Positions 8,799 through 18,620 are shown, numbered from the stretch's first letter. The stretch is DNA of 64,000 nt from Yersinia massiliensis CCUG 53443 (GCF_000312485.1 NZ_HE997653.1:1-64000), one strand, 5' to 3'. A program made the numbers and translations. The notes: generated by a model not told the origin, from the letters alone.

Positions 8799-11008
8799 TA
8801 CCAGCGGTCTCCCACTTCCGGTGAATCATCATGACGGTGAACCAGAATGTTTTTCTCGTCCGCCTGCAAGCCGTACAGCGACTGCTCGTAGGCTTCGTGC
8901 ATGTCGTGATAGCCATCGTCCCCTTCACGCACCAACTCGCCCGTCTCCTTGTCCAAATACTCAAATCCGGGGATCTCCTGCTCTCGACCGGCCGTTGAAA
9001 CGGTGGCCGATGCCACGACGGCCGCAGCGGTCGTCACGGTCTGTGTTGTATTGGTGGATGTTGGGGCGGATATTGACGGAGGATTGATGGGGGAAGCGCC
9101 AGGCTTCACCGCGGGGGTAAGGTCAGCGCCAGCCGTTGAAGTCGCCTCCCCCGTGTTTGGCGGATTATCCGTTGGAATGAGTCCGGCCCCTGCCAGTAGA
9201 CGCGTTAAACCCGGATCTTCAAGGTCGCGTTGCGCCAGCTGCTCTTCGATTTCAGCATCGAGACTGATGTCCATATTGCGAGGTAATAACGACGGGGCGC
9301 AGTCTTTGAGTTTTTCGTAACGCATGGTCATTTTAATGACCGGATACTCACCAGGTAGCGTGATGTAACAACTCAGATTGGGTAACGACTGGATATCGGA
9401 ATAGTTGACCAAATACACATCTTCTTCCGACTTGCTGAATGACACCCCATCCCGGACGGTATCGGCCCCGTAGCTGTATTGCTCGCTAAAGATTTTTGCC
9501 CGTCGCTGACCCAGTTCTTTCATGACAAATGAGGCTTCATGTTCGCTGGGCGAACGGAAGAAAAAGCGAGTGTTGATCAAATCAAACATGGCGTTGGCAT
9601 AATCCACACCATAGGTGTAATCCAGCTGGGATTTATTCTGGAAACCCAAGGTAAAGCAACCGCCAAACTTACGGGCCTGAGCCAGCACATCCGGCAATTC
9701 GGCCAATTTATGCAAGGAAATCAGCTCGTCGTAAATAAACCAGACTCGACGATTGGGATTAGGGGTCATCGACATCAGATTTTTGGCCGCTAAAGCGAGC
9801 CAGACAGACACCAGGGGTTTGACGGATTCGTGATACTCATCATGACTGGTAATGAACAAAATACCGTTGCGGCCACCATCGTTGACGCCTTTCATCCATT
9901 CCCGGATGGTAAACGGCTTTTTCCCGTTTTTTTCAATCCCTTGCAAATAGCGCAGGGCCTTAACGTAGTTGGTGAGCACGCTGCGAATGGAAATGGCGGT
10001 TTTTTCCACCTTTTCTTCCATCAAGGAGGCCGCTTCCGTACCAGATAAAAATTCGCGCAGGTCTTTGAGGTTGATGGCGAGTAAAGTACGCAACAGCTTG
10101 TTATAGCTACGCTTGGGGTCTTTGCCCATCTGATAGCCCACACCGGTATAGATGGTCCGGGCAGAGCCTTGCCAGAAGGGGTCTTCTTTGGCACTCATGG
10201 GAATAAGGGTACTGGCCATGCTGTCAAATTCAGGGATAGAGCGGCACTCACGCCATAAATCCCAGTTCTCACACCGGCTGTCCATGGCATTCAGTAACTT
10301 GTCGGTATTTTCGTTGTAATGCTTCTCGGTAAAGGTCCCCGCCTTATCATAAATAATGACCATATCGCCACGTTCACGAGCCTGTTTAATCAGCTTGTTC
10401 AGCGCATTGGTTTTACCGGTTCCCGGCGAACCCAACATGGCGATGTTCTGGACTTCACTGTCTTTTTTCAGCGGTAAATCATCAATATGGATTTCGGACG
10501 CATCATTGCGTTTACGCATCAGGCCCGCGACGGCTTTTACATCCTCCGTCAGGGCACGCCCCCCAATCAGCTCATCTTGCGCTTGTTTCTCACCGAGACG
10601 GTGCAAGAAGCGGTAGACCAGATAGGCGAGCAATAACACGATGACTGACGTCCAGAATGCGGCCAGTCCCAATTCCTGCAACACCATTTGACCGGCATAG
10701 GTCATATAAGGGTCTTTCAGGATATTTTCAGAGGTGAATTTCAGCACCATATCGTTGTAATGGATGTCATACACTGGCGGGACGCGGTACATGGCCCCTT
10801 CACTTTTATGGGTCAGATATAACCACCAGTATTTTCCCCCGTTAATGATTTCCTGATTGGGTAAGCGGAAATAGAAAATAGCGGGCATAAAAAGGATAAA
10901 GCAGAGAATAAGCCAGAAAGAGATACGTTTATTGACCTGCATAAACATACCCAGCATATAGCTGAATACCTGGCCTCCCTGAGTAATATGCTTACTGGAA
11001 GAGGTCAT
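8798..11008 (-). CDS. traD: TraD type IV coupling protein
   Basis: Inner-membrane hexameric ATPase that links the relaxosome to the transfer channel. It has 736 aa. Two N-terminal membrane helices (near residues 28-50 and 105-130) precede a nucleotide-binding domain with Walker A LGSPGTGKTN at about residues 193-202 and Walker B FIYDELISL. The C-terminal tail after about residue 590 is Pro/Thr/Ala rich and ends in an acidic stretch. In F this tail contacts TraM. It lies directly upstream of traI with a one-base overlap, the usual order. Confidence 0.96.
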   Translation of the reverse strand: MTSSSKHITQGGQVFSYMLGMFMQVNKRISFWLILCFILFMPAIFYFRLPNQEIINGGKYWWLYLTHKSEGAMYRVPPVYDIHYNDMVLKFTSENILKDPYMTYAGQMVLQELGLAAFWTSVIVLLLAYLVYRFLHRLGEKQAQDELIGGRALTEDVKAVAGLMRKRNDASEIHIDDLPLKKDSEVQNIAMLGSPGTGKTNALNKLIKQARERGDMVIIYDKAGTFTEKHYNENTDKLLNAMDSRCENWDLWRECRSIPEFDSMASTLIPMSAKEDPFWQGSARTIYTGVGYQMGKDPKRSYNKLLRTLLAINLKDLREFLSGTEAASLMEEKVEKTAISIRSVLTNYVKALRYLQGIEKNGKKPFTIREWMKGVNDGGRNGILFITSHDEYHESVKPLVSVWLALAAKNLMSMTPNPNRRVWFIYDELISLHKLAELPDVLAQARKFGGCFTLGFQNKSQLDYTYGVDYANAMFDLINTRFFFRSPSEHEASFVMKELGQRRAKIFSEQYSYGADTVRDGVSFSKSEEDVYLVNYSDIQSLPNLSCYITLPGEYPVIKMTMRYEKLKDCAPSLLPRNMDISLDAEIEEQLAQRDLEDPGLTRLLAGAGLIPTDNPPNTGEATSTAGADLTPAVKPGASPINPPSISAPTSTNTTQTVTTAAAVVASATVSTAGREQEIPGFEYLDKETGELVREGDDGYHDMHEAYEQSLYGLQADEKNILVHRHDDSPEVGDRW

Positions 11009-11053
11009 TTAATATTACCTGTCAGAAATAAAAGAATAAAATGAGGTGGAGGA

Positions 11054-11407
11054 TTATCTTATATGGCGCAAATTTCCATGGATAATACGGCATGAAAGAC
11101 CGAACATCAGACACATAGTGATATAGATAGCCACATACAATATCGCCGCGGCAAATGACGTCTTTAATATCCCGTCAAAATACGCATGAATATTAAAAAG
11201 CCCCTCATTGAAATAAACAAACGCCATCAACCAAAAGGAATAGACGGGGATGACAATGAAAATCCTTGTGGCAATATTTAAACCTGTTATGAATAACCCA
11301 ATACCGAATTTCGCGAAGGGGATTAACGGACCGATTATTTTACGGGAATAATGGTCCGTTTTTCCTGCGGGAGTCACAACACTATTTTTATCATGAGATT
11401 GACACAT
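11054..11407 (-). CDS. small membrane protein between hok and traD, function unknown
   Basis: A 117-aa protein not recognised from any family. A polar N-terminus of about 25 residues is followed by two strongly hydrophobic segments (about 28-68 and 80-104) and a basic tail. It lies 45 bp upstream of traD in the traT position, but it has no lipobox and is not TraT. Genes at this site in F-like plasmids often serve exclusion, so a role as an inner-membrane exclusion partner is possible but unproven. About 290 bp of non-coding sequence (11408-11699) separates it from hok, and I see nothing specific there. Confidence 0.6.
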   Translation of the reverse strand: MCQSHDKNSVVTPAGKTDHYSRKIIGPLIPFAKFGIGLFITGLNIATRIFIVIPVYSFWLMAFVYFNEGLFNIHAYFDGILKTSFAAAILYVAIYITMCLMFGLSCRIIHGNLRHIR

Positions 11408-11699
11408 AGAACATCCTTATAAATGAGTGTAATAGACTGAAATACAGGGATTAAGATGACGTTATGCCACTTGTTGACGTTCGCCATCATTGATGATGGT
11501 GACGGGAACAAGTCAACAAACGCAGTGCGTTAGGCGGTATAAGGTTTATTTAAATAGATGCTCGATGGAACACGACGTGCCGAATAACGGTATCTGCTTG
11601 AGTCTGGGGTGAATATTGAGGACGCGGTGCCTGAAGAACATGAATACACAACACAACCGCGCCGCGAAAATGCGGGGGAATAACTCCCCCGCACATCGG

Positions 11700-11852
11700 C
11701 TACTTCCTTACTTCGTAGGCAAGTGTTGCCAGCATCGTCACATCCCCCTGTTGAACCCGGATTTCACAGAGTGAATCCCGCACCAACAGCGTGAACACTA
11801 GGATGGTGATACACACCATCCCCAGCCCATATAGGGTGAATTTACTAAACAT
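11700..11852 (-). CDS. hok: Hok/Gef family toxin (type I TA)
   Basis: A 50-aa membrane toxin. Residues fit the Hok pattern: a single membrane helix (LGMVCITILVFTLLVRD), then SLCEIR, then a tail ending in AYEVRK. The start at 11852 has GGAGG 6 nt upstream. The reading frame stays open upstream to 12023, consistent with a mok-type in-frame leader. The 5' region folds into GCCTCG...CGAGGC with an inner GTTAAA/TTTAAC pair (about 11914-11946), typical of hok mRNAs. In F the equivalent flm genes are in the leading region. Here the module sits inside the tra region between a traS-like gene and traD. It would kill plasmid-free segregants. Confidence 0.85.
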   Translation of the reverse strand: MFSKFTLYGLGMVCITILVFTLLVRDSLCEIRVQQGDVTMLATLAYEVRK

Positions 11853-11854
11853 AC

Positions 11855-11950
11855 TTGCCTCCGAGTGAGAAAGAGGCTTACAATTGAACTGTTGAGATTC
11901 ATCGTCGGCCTCGTGGGTTAAAGGATTTAACTTGCGAGGCTTTCGTCTTT
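11855..11950 (+). ncRNA. probable sok-like antisense RNA region
   Basis: Hok toxins are controlled by a short unstable antisense RNA made from the opposite strand over the mok start and the SD region. This interval covers the hok leader and its conserved hairpin, so a Sok RNA is expected here. I could not fix its promoter or ends by eye. The call rests on family knowledge and on the leader structure. Confidence 0.4.
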
Positions 11951-12061
11951 CTGTCCCTTGCATCATGCTTGAGACAAAAAGCCTCAAGCACCGCGCCGCC
12001 ATTCTAACGATCTTTTGATGCAAATCCTACGCTTACCGACTATTCAATCGGGAATGTACAA

Positions 12062-12646
12062 CTACTTCTCGACTGTCACTGGGGCTGACGGTGAAAGTAT
12101 CTCTTTAATCTTGCCAATAACCGCAAATACACCAGGTGTAAAATATCGACCGATTGACATATTAAAAACCACACAAAAAATTATCGTGGTGGCAAAATAG
12201 GAGAAGTTAATGACGAGAAAACCCCATTCCACATAAAAGGTGAATATAGTTGCCACAATTGTATTCAGTAAAAAATAGACTTTTAGATAGCCTTTCAACT
12301 TGGTTTTTAAAAGACTTATCAATACTGAACGCTCGCGAACCTCCTTATCCAGACATAAATACATTGCCGCATTACTATAACTTGCCATTATAATTGGAAA
12401 AGAAGCAAAAGCTCCCCCTCCTATCATTAATATAATAGACTCCAATGAGCGAATACCAATATTACTGGTAGAGTGTAAAAAAAGACTCGCAACAAATAAA
12501 ACAATCTGCGTCGAATAAAAGACACCCAAAACCTTTAATGGATAGCTCATGATCTCTTTTGTTGACGGTATTTCATAGTCATAACTTCTCACCGACTCTA
12601 AAATCATATTCATATCCGACTCAATTACATTTCGAGTTATCTTCAT
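12062..12646 (-). CDS. TraS-like inner-membrane protein (candidate entry exclusion)
   Basis: A 194-aa protein with about four hydrophobic segments (near residues 35-58, 65-95, 120-140 and 143-165) and no recognisable domain. Its ATG overlaps the stop of traG by four bases (ATGA), so the two are translationally coupled. In F the gene in exactly this place is traS, which blocks entry of related plasmids by acting on the TraG of the incoming mating pair. TraS proteins diverge quickly, so position and topology are the main evidence. Sequence similarity to F TraS is not obvious. Confidence 0.55.
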   Translation of the reverse strand: MKITRNVIESDMNMILESVRSYDYEIPSTKEIMSYPLKVLGVFYSTQIVLFVASLFLHSTSNIGIRSLESIILMIGGGAFASFPIIMASYSNAAMYLCLDKEVRERSVLISLLKTKLKGYLKVYFLLNTIVATIFTFYVEWGFLVINFSYFATTIIFCVVFNMSIGRYFTPGVFAVIGKIKEILSPSAPVTVEK

Positions 12647-15555
12647 TTATCCTCTCCTTTGAGTAAGTCTTTCGTCCCCTGCTTAACTTGTTGTTTCATA
12701 TCTTCTACGGCCCTTGCTTCATCGCCATCAAAGATTAACCTGTCATTCTGGCGAATTTTTTCATTGGCAAGTGCGGTATCAAAGGCTTTCTCACTCCCCT
12801 GATGTTCTTTTTCTAACGTATTGTATTCTTTTTGAACGCCCTGTCTTGATTCTGCCACCTTTCCTTGTGTCGAATCAATCTGTTGTGCCGCATTTTGTCG
12901 CTGTTCCTGTACTGACGCGGCAATCACACCACTGTCCTGCACATCGTGACTTTTCGCTTGTTCATTAATAATGCCTTGGTTGTGGGCAAACTGAGCCTGC
13001 ATCCCCATCGGCCCTTCATCTGGCGCAGACACGCCACCCATGCCGCCCGCGGCTCGGACTTTGTTGTCCGCAAACTCCTGCTCTAACGCCGGTTTGAGTT
13101 TTTCATCCACAAACTGCTTCGCCAGTTGCTCTCGCTCCGCGCGAACCGTTGGACTGGCGGTGTCGGTCAAGAGGGCGTCGGCGTTTTGAGGCTGTTTGGT
13201 CTGGACATACCCCACAAACTCCTGTGCATAATTGCTCTGAATATTCGCACTGTTATTTTCGGCATAACTCGCCAGTTGACCGTATTCATGACTGCGATTA
13301 AGGGCATCATTATACTGACTGACCTGAGTACGCATCTCACTGAAGGTGCTGGACATTTGATTGGCGAGTGAACCCGACTCGTTCTGTGTATGACTGCCAC
13401 TGTCCGTAACCCGCTGGCTACTGATGACATCCACGGCCTCACGAATATCTTTCAGTTCCTGTGCGGAGTAGCCTTTACTGTGCGCGGTCTGGTTGGTGGT
13501 GTCCGAACTGGTGCCGTGAGACGAGCCACTGTTGCCCGTATAATCACCCTTGACATGTATTTCCCCTACTAGGCTCCCCCCTGTGGTTAATGACGCCACT
13601 TTACCCAGGATTTGACGATCCGTATCTACCTTGAGTTGACCGCTAGCTCCCATGCCTGCACTCATATTTTGACTCTTAACTAACGCCTCACGCACCGCTT
13701 CAGTCCCTGTCACATTGTTGTCACGTTGGAAGCGCGAGGTGATATTGGCCAGCTTGCTCACCGCCTGATTGAAATTACTGCCACGGCTGCTGTCGGTGCC
13801 AGAAGTGGTCGTGTCACTGTTGCCGCGCTGTTGACTCCACTGCGTCAGTTGACTCGCCCCCACACTGGCGCTCTGGTTAATGCCCTGACTCAAACTCTGC
13901 ACCTGACTCATGGTTTCACGCTGTTGGGCCTGATAGCTGCTGCTCAGACCTTTGGCGAATTGCACATCGACCGGCAGTCTGGATATGCCGCTAGAAGCGT
14001 CATACACCGTCTGACCGCTGCCCGTTCGAGTTGAGGTTGCGCCACTGGTGTGCTGGGAAGTCATTTGTCCATCACGGTGAGCAAAGTTTGTATCCCACTT
14101 TTGTCCACTCACATTATTCATCTGCATATTATTAAACGCCCAGGTGCCGTCAGTGGCATTGGAGGCGGAAGCACTGGTCGAGCTGTTGGTCGCCGTCCCC
14201 AAATAACTCCCCGCCTGAGACACCCCTTTCCACAAGCCAAACACAATGGCCCCCGCCAGGAACGGGATGGAGTTGGCCAGCCACCCTGACATGGTGGCCA
14301 CATCACTGTGCATCTGCTGAACGGAGGCCATATTGGACAGGGTAATGCTCATCCCGCTCGCTTTGCCCTTCAGGTAGAACGTCATGGCATAATTTAGGAT
14401 GGCATACAGCGGTGGCCAGGCTTGCAGATAAACCAGCGTAAAGACAAACCCTTTCAAAATGCCGACCGTCAAAGTATGGATGGAGGCCAGCAAAATCATC
14501 AGCGGGAACATGCCAATCAACATCGCCATCAGCACCGTATGCATCACCGGTAAAAAGGTCATGCTGATGCTACTGGACGCCGCCCAGCTCATGCGCATTT
14601 TGCTGTAAGACGACTCCGAGGCCATATTCACCAGACTGGCCGTATCCCCGTTGCGGGACGCCGTACCGGCAATGCCTGACCGTATAGCGCTCATGGTCAC
14701 GTTTTTACGCATGATTTCACTGGCCGATTTCCCGCCGGCGTAATAAAAGTCGTAACTCTCCCCCACCAAATTGGCGAACAACACATTGGCATCCGGTTTC
14801 TTGCCAAAAAAACGGCTCACATAATGCACCCATGTTGCGCCGCCATTGGTGGTGTCTGCCTGTAATGTCGGTTGCAGAACATTTCTGGCCAGCGCCTCAC
14901 AGGTATGAAATCCAGCTGAGGCCAGCGTGCTGCCGCGCGGCACCATCACGCCCCGTAACGGGCTGGGCTGCGAGAAAATCAGCGTGTAAGGGTCAGTTGA
15001 GTTCATCAAATCCTGCATGCTGTATTTATGGTTGAGCATCATGTCGCCAATCACACAGTTTTTGACGTACTCGCCGAACAAGTTCGCCAACTCCCCGTTT
15101 TGCAGGAAAACATCATTGGCTCGCTGAACCAGCGTCGCCCCAAACAACATGCCCGTTTTGCTGTAAGTCGCAGAATCCGGCGTGCGGAAAATCAGTTCAT
15201 ACAGCTCCGTCATGTCTGTCCCTATCGAGGTAATGAGACGCGCAGGCACGGCCAGACCAACAGGCACGTTGTCGACCACATACACACTCGCGGGGTCACT
15301 TCGGTCAATAATCTGCACCGTAGCTTTGGGAATGAGCAATAGACTGCTGACAATCACGAACACCGCAATAAACTTGATAAATTCCAGCGGGTCATGATTT
15401 CGGATGTAGGTGAAAAAAAAGACGAACGCCGCCACAAAGAGCACAATACGAAACATTGAGTCCCACGAACTCGAGCCAATCAGGGCCGCAACCCCATTAA
15501 ATGCCGCCTGAAAGTAATCCCCGGAAGCCAGCACATACACCGTTTGAACGTCCAT
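12643..15555 (-). CDS. traG: TraG mating pair stabilisation protein
   Basis: A 970-aa protein. The N-terminal half is membrane-embedded, with several hydrophobic helices at about 1-70 and 330-470, and is needed for pilus assembly. The long polar C-terminal half is rich in Ser, Gln and Asn and predicted to be coiled. In F this part acts in mating-pair stabilisation and is the target of entry exclusion. The start overlaps the traH stop by one base, and the stop overlaps the traS-like gene. Length is close to F TraG (938 aa). Confidence 0.95.
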   Translation of the reverse strand: MDVQTVYVLASGDYFQAAFNGVAALIGSSSWDSMFRIVLFVAAFVFFFTYIRNHDPLEFIKFIAVFVIVSSLLLIPKATVQIIDRSDPASVYVVDNVPVGLAVPARLITSIGTDMTELYELIFRTPDSATYSKTGMLFGATLVQRANDVFLQNGELANLFGEYVKNCVIGDMMLNHKYSMQDLMNSTDPYTLIFSQPSPLRGVMVPRGSTLASAGFHTCEALARNVLQPTLQADTTNGGATWVHYVSRFFGKKPDANVLFANLVGESYDFYYAGGKSASEIMRKNVTMSAIRSGIAGTASRNGDTASLVNMASESSYSKMRMSWAASSSISMTFLPVMHTVLMAMLIGMFPLMILLASIHTLTVGILKGFVFTLVYLQAWPPLYAILNYAMTFYLKGKASGMSITLSNMASVQQMHSDVATMSGWLANSIPFLAGAIVFGLWKGVSQAGSYLGTATNSSTSASASNATDGTWAFNNMQMNNVSGQKWDTNFAHRDGQMTSQHTSGATSTRTGSGQTVYDASSGISRLPVDVQFAKGLSSSYQAQQRETMSQVQSLSQGINQSASVGASQLTQWSQQRGNSDTTTSGTDSSRGSNFNQAVSKLANITSRFQRDNNVTGTEAVREALVKSQNMSAGMGASGQLKVDTDRQILGKVASLTTGGSLVGEIHVKGDYTGNSGSSHGTSSDTTNQTAHSKGYSAQELKDIREAVDVISSQRVTDSGSHTQNESGSLANQMSSTFSEMRTQVSQYNDALNRSHEYGQLASYAENNSANIQSNYAQEFVGYVQTKQPQNADALLTDTASPTVRAEREQLAKQFVDEKLKPALEQEFADNKVRAAGGMGGVSAPDEGPMGMQAQFAHNQGIINEQAKSHDVQDSGVIAASVQEQRQNAAQQIDSTQGKVAESRQGVQKEYNTLEKEHQGSEKAFDTALANEKIRQNDRLIFDGDEARAVEDMKQQVKQGTKDLLKGEDK

Positions 15556-16907
15556 TATTTCCCCTCGTAACCGTAGTTTTGCTGATAGCGCTCGAGCAAC
15601 TGACTCGACACCTGCTGGCGCAGATAACTCATCTGGCGGTCAAGTTCCATCAGCGCATTGGATTTCACCTGTACCGCACCCTGCAACGAATTCAGCTGAC
15701 GACCGGCGATATCCATGCTCTCTTTCAGGTTCTTGGCGGTTTCTTCGGGGAAGTTCTTGGCCGCGACCATCATCCGGGCCTGTTGCAGCACTTCTTTCAG
15801 GTACTGAAGCAAAATGTCATAGGCGACATATTCAGACAGGCTCGATAGCATGTTGGGGCCAATACCGGCCATCTGCGGATCAACAAGGTATTTCAGGATG
15901 GGAACGGAAGTGCTTTCGATAAAGCCTTTTTCGGCATCCGATAAAGGTTCATCACTGCTCAGTTTGCTATAAATACCGTCAATCAGGGTTTGAACACGCT
16001 TATCTAACCCGTTGCTGGCGCTGATGGTCATCGTTGAGAGCGTCGGGCTTAAGCATGCATCGCTGTTGCAGGCGTAGACTTTGGCCTGTCCGCCGTGCAT
16101 CAGGGCTTTAATGATGTCCTGATTATCTGCCAGTGACAGCAAGGGAATGACTTTGCCGTCATTATCAAAAATCAGGGTACCGGTGATACTCATCGCAAAC
16201 TCTTTCAGCTGCTGATTGCCACTGAACATGGCATTTTTACTCAGTGCATCCCACATCAGGTTTTTGTTGGTGACGATTTGGTCTTTGTACTGCTCCGGGG
16301 CATTGGTCAGAATGCCGCTGAGTTGCCCGCCAACCGTACAACCCTGACGTGACGCGGCCCAGTCACTGAAGATGTTGGATTCACCGGCAATATCCTGACA
16401 AATCTTCTCAGAGCCTAACTGGGTCTTGGGCCACAGTCCCCCGATAATCCCTTGTGCCGCCTGACACGAAGACATGTTCATGCTGTTCACATCGGTTGCC
16501 AGTTTTTGCACAAAGTCCTTGGCTTGCTTCATGCCAGGGACGGCGGTTTGCAATGCCAAATCAAACAAATAACCTGCCGCATTGGCCATAATCTGTTTGG
16601 CGAACCGCTCCAGTTGTTCACTGTTGATGTGGGAGAATGCGCCAAGATAGGCATCGATGCCGCCGCAACCGGCGTTAATGCTGGGAACGGTCATGGATAT
16701 CATCTGGATTTGTTTCACGTTGCTGCGCAAATACAATGAGCCACCGGTCGCATAACCTGCGGCCTGCCCTTGCCAGACCTGCGCCGCCGTGGCATTGCCC
16801 TCAAAGCCCAGCTTATTGAAGAAGTTATTGAGGTCATTATTCACATCGGCATGGAGTGGTGAGGCGATAAGGAGTAGTGAGCCAAACAAGCGTGACTTAT
16901 TCCGCAT
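15555..16907 (-). CDS. traH: TraH pilus assembly protein
   Basis: A periplasmic protein of 450 aa with signal peptide MRNKSRLFGSLLLIASPLHA. It is needed for F pilus extension and retraction with TraF, TrbB, TraW, TraU and TrbC. The family features are present: the DVNNDLNNFFNKLGF start of the mature part, CGGIDAYLGAFSHI, and a C-terminal coiled coil. The start at 16907 is preferred over one 11 codons upstream because it gives a clean signal peptide. It overlaps the previous gene by 11 bases. Confidence 0.94.
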   Translation of the reverse strand: MRNKSRLFGSLLLIASPLHADVNNDLNNFFNKLGFEGNATAAQVWQGQAAGYATGGSLYLRSNVKQIQMISMTVPSINAGCGGIDAYLGAFSHINSEQLERFAKQIMANAAGYLFDLALQTAVPGMKQAKDFVQKLATDVNSMNMSSCQAAQGIIGGLWPKTQLGSEKICQDIAGESNIFSDWAASRQGCTVGGQLSGILTNAPEQYKDQIVTNKNLMWDALSKNAMFSGNQQLKEFAMSITGTLIFDNDGKVIPLLSLADNQDIIKALMHGGQAKVYACNSDACLSPTLSTMTISASNGLDKRVQTLIDGIYSKLSSDEPLSDAEKGFIESTSVPILKYLVDPQMAGIGPNMLSSLSEYVAYDILLQYLKEVLQQARMMVAAKNFPEETAKNLKESMDIAGRQLNSLQGAVQVKSNALMELDRQMSYLRQQVSSQLLERYQQNYGYEGK

Positions 16908-17253
16908 GGGGAATGTCCTCCTGTACAGAGAGGGCTTCAATGGTTTGGGTGATTTTTCGTAAAGAGCGATAAGTGTAAATATTACTCGCCCCCAGAAAAG
17001 CGGCGGACGAAATCAACCCTACCCCCATTAATTGCAATACCAGTGAAATGATATACAGGGCATCGATAATATTCTGCGGTGTTATTTCTTTATGCTGGAC
17101 GATATCAATCCCGATGGATGTCACCATAAACGCAAGGGCAATAGAAACCATTTGTATGGCAAATACACCGCAAACATCATTTGATTTTATTAAATCCTGT
17201 TCTTTCTCTTTTAATTGCGCTAACGAAAGTGATTTCCTTTTAAAATTAAACAT
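16897..17253 (-). CDS. small membrane protein, paralogue of the next upstream gene
   Basis: A 118-aa protein of unknown function. The N-terminus MFNFKRKSLSLAQLKEKEQ strongly resembles that of the neighbour at 17313-18143 (MFTCKRKSISLEQLKENRE). Both continue with two hydrophobic segments, here at about 32-52 and 70-98. The start at 17253 is chosen from this match and from an AAAGGA about 10 nt upstream. It lies just before traH, a place that holds trbJ and trbF in F. The pair probably arose by duplication. Confidence 0.65.
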   Translation of the reverse strand: MFNFKRKSLSLAQLKEKEQDLIKSNDVCGVFAIQMVSIALAFMVTSIGIDIVQHKEITPQNIIDALYIISLVLQLMGVGLISSAAFLGASNIYTYRSLRKITQTIEALSVQEDIPHAE

Positions 17254-17312
17254 GCGAATGCGTCCTTTAATAAAATTCAAACATCAATAGGGAGAAATAA
17301 TATAAATAACGA

Positions 17313-18143
17313 TTATCCGTTGTGGATAAGTTCTGTCTTGGTGGTTTTGACAATCACTAAACCTTCTTTTTCAAGTGCGCTCAAAATAGCGTCAGCCCAG
17401 TAAGTGTTATATCCATCCTCAGTTCCCGTGGTCACAATGCGGTCTACAATATTTGGCGAAATTGTCGGGGAGAAGAGCTTCTGCCGGGCTTTAATAACTG
17501 TACAGCCCAGATGTGATTTATCCTGAGCATCCAAGTCTTCAATCTCCCAGGTCACTATCTGCTGTTGGTACTCATCAATCGTCAGGACAATAAAGCCACG
17601 AGCATGGGCTTCGTCACCAAAGGCACACATTAGAGACTCCCAATAAGTGGTATTGGCATGGCCCGCCAGCGCCGCTGCCTTATGATGCAAATCCCGTACT
17701 GAAAGAGCCCCACTCTCTTGATATTGAATATCATGAGGTTGTGTTTGCTGAGGTTCATTTGTGTTTTTTTCTTCCTGCTGACGTTTTTTTATTCTCTTAT
17801 TCAAACAATAAAATACGAGAGCAGAATACCCAATCTCAACCGAGACAATGAATACGGCAACACTCATGAGTCCAAGGCTGATAAACCCAAAAAACCATGG
17901 CATGAGATACATCACCATATTCAGAACAAACTGGGCTCTGGTGTCAAATCCATCAACGCGGGTTAATGTATCAAACAGTGTTTTTAAAACATAATCACTC
18001 ATTAAATACGTAACAAAAAAAGCCATGCCCGTAAATAAAAGCTTTGTCGGAAAATCCAAATTTATATCTAACGACTTAATCTGTTTTTCTCTATTTTCTT
18101 TCAGTTGTTCTAAAGAAATAGACTTCCGTTTACATGTAAACAT
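17313..18143 (-). CDS. membrane protein with cytoplasmic C-terminal domain, function unknown
   Basis: A 276-aa protein. It has a basic KRKS-QLKE N-terminus, two or three hydrophobic segments (about 32-55, 75-118), a charged Gln/Glu/Lys linker, and a soluble C-terminal domain from about residue 145. That domain has no family I recognise. Start ATG at 18143 has AAGGA 8 nt upstream. It is the long paralogue of the 118-aa protein downstream. It sits between trbB and traH, so a role in pilus assembly or membrane scaffolding is possible but not shown. Confidence 0.65.
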   Translation of the reverse strand: MFTCKRKSISLEQLKENREKQIKSLDINLDFPTKLLFTGMAFFVTYLMSDYVLKTLFDTLTRVDGFDTRAQFVLNMVMYLMPWFFGFISLGLMSVAVFIVSVEIGYSALVFYCLNKRIKKRQQEEKNTNEPQQTQPHDIQYQESGALSVRDLHHKAAALAGHANTTYWESLMCAFGDEAHARGFIVLTIDEYQQQIVTWEIEDLDAQDKSHLGCTVIKARQKLFSPTISPNIVDRIVTTGTEDGYNTYWADAILSALEKEGLVIVKTTKTELIHNG

Positions 18144-18272
18144 ATTTAATTCCTTTCCATGGCAATATGGAATTCATTGAGTACGATAAAAGAGGTATTT
18201 TCGGGGCGTTAATACAATAAGACTGACAACGGCATAACTAATCGTGTTCGATAGTAGTCGATTTGGGCAGCC

Positions 18273-18620
18273 TCATTTCTCCACCAGATAAATCATGGCT
18301 ACATTCCCCGCCAGTGCCGTTTTTTCCAGAAGCCCTGCGTTGGTGTCCAGTGGTAGTGTCTTTGCCAAGTGAGTTAACCAACCATCCATATATGCCAGAT
18401 GATCGAGCAACATAAGGCTGTCACGGCATGAGGTCGATGGCATCAGGCGACGCACGCGTTCGGCCATTTCCCTGCATTCAAGGATGCGTTTATAGATGCC
18501 ACTGCCATTTTTGGCAGCAGCCAGAATACACTCCAGCTCGTCGGAACGGCTGGCGAGCAATTGCTGGCAGTCTTGCAACTGGTTTTCGGTCGTCATGAAG
18601 CGTTGATGCGAGACAAACAT
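18273..18620 (-). CDS. hypothetical protein in tra operon
   Basis: A 115-aa protein with no signal peptide and no membrane segment, probably cytoplasmic and largely helical. The start at 18620 is chosen because GAGGTCAACT precedes the ATG. It contains two Cys residues (in ILECREM and STSCRDS) and a hydrophobic C-terminal end. It lies between trbB and the paralogous membrane proteins. I do not recognise the family. Confidence 0.5.
   Translation of the reverse strand: MFVSHQRFMTTENQLQDCQQLLASRSDELECILAAAKNGSGIYKRILECREMAERVRRLMPSTSCRDSLMLLDHLAYMDGWLTHLAKTLPLDTNAGLLEKTALAGNVAMIYLVEK

Noticed and set aside
11054-11407. Considered as traT because of its place.
   Set aside because: TraT is a lipoprotein of about 240 aa. 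This is a 117-aa inner-membrane-type protein without a lipobox.
17718-17966. A plus-strand frame within the 276-aa membrane protein gene.
   Set aside because: Antisense shadow. The minus-strand gene has a good ribosome-binding site and a paralogue.
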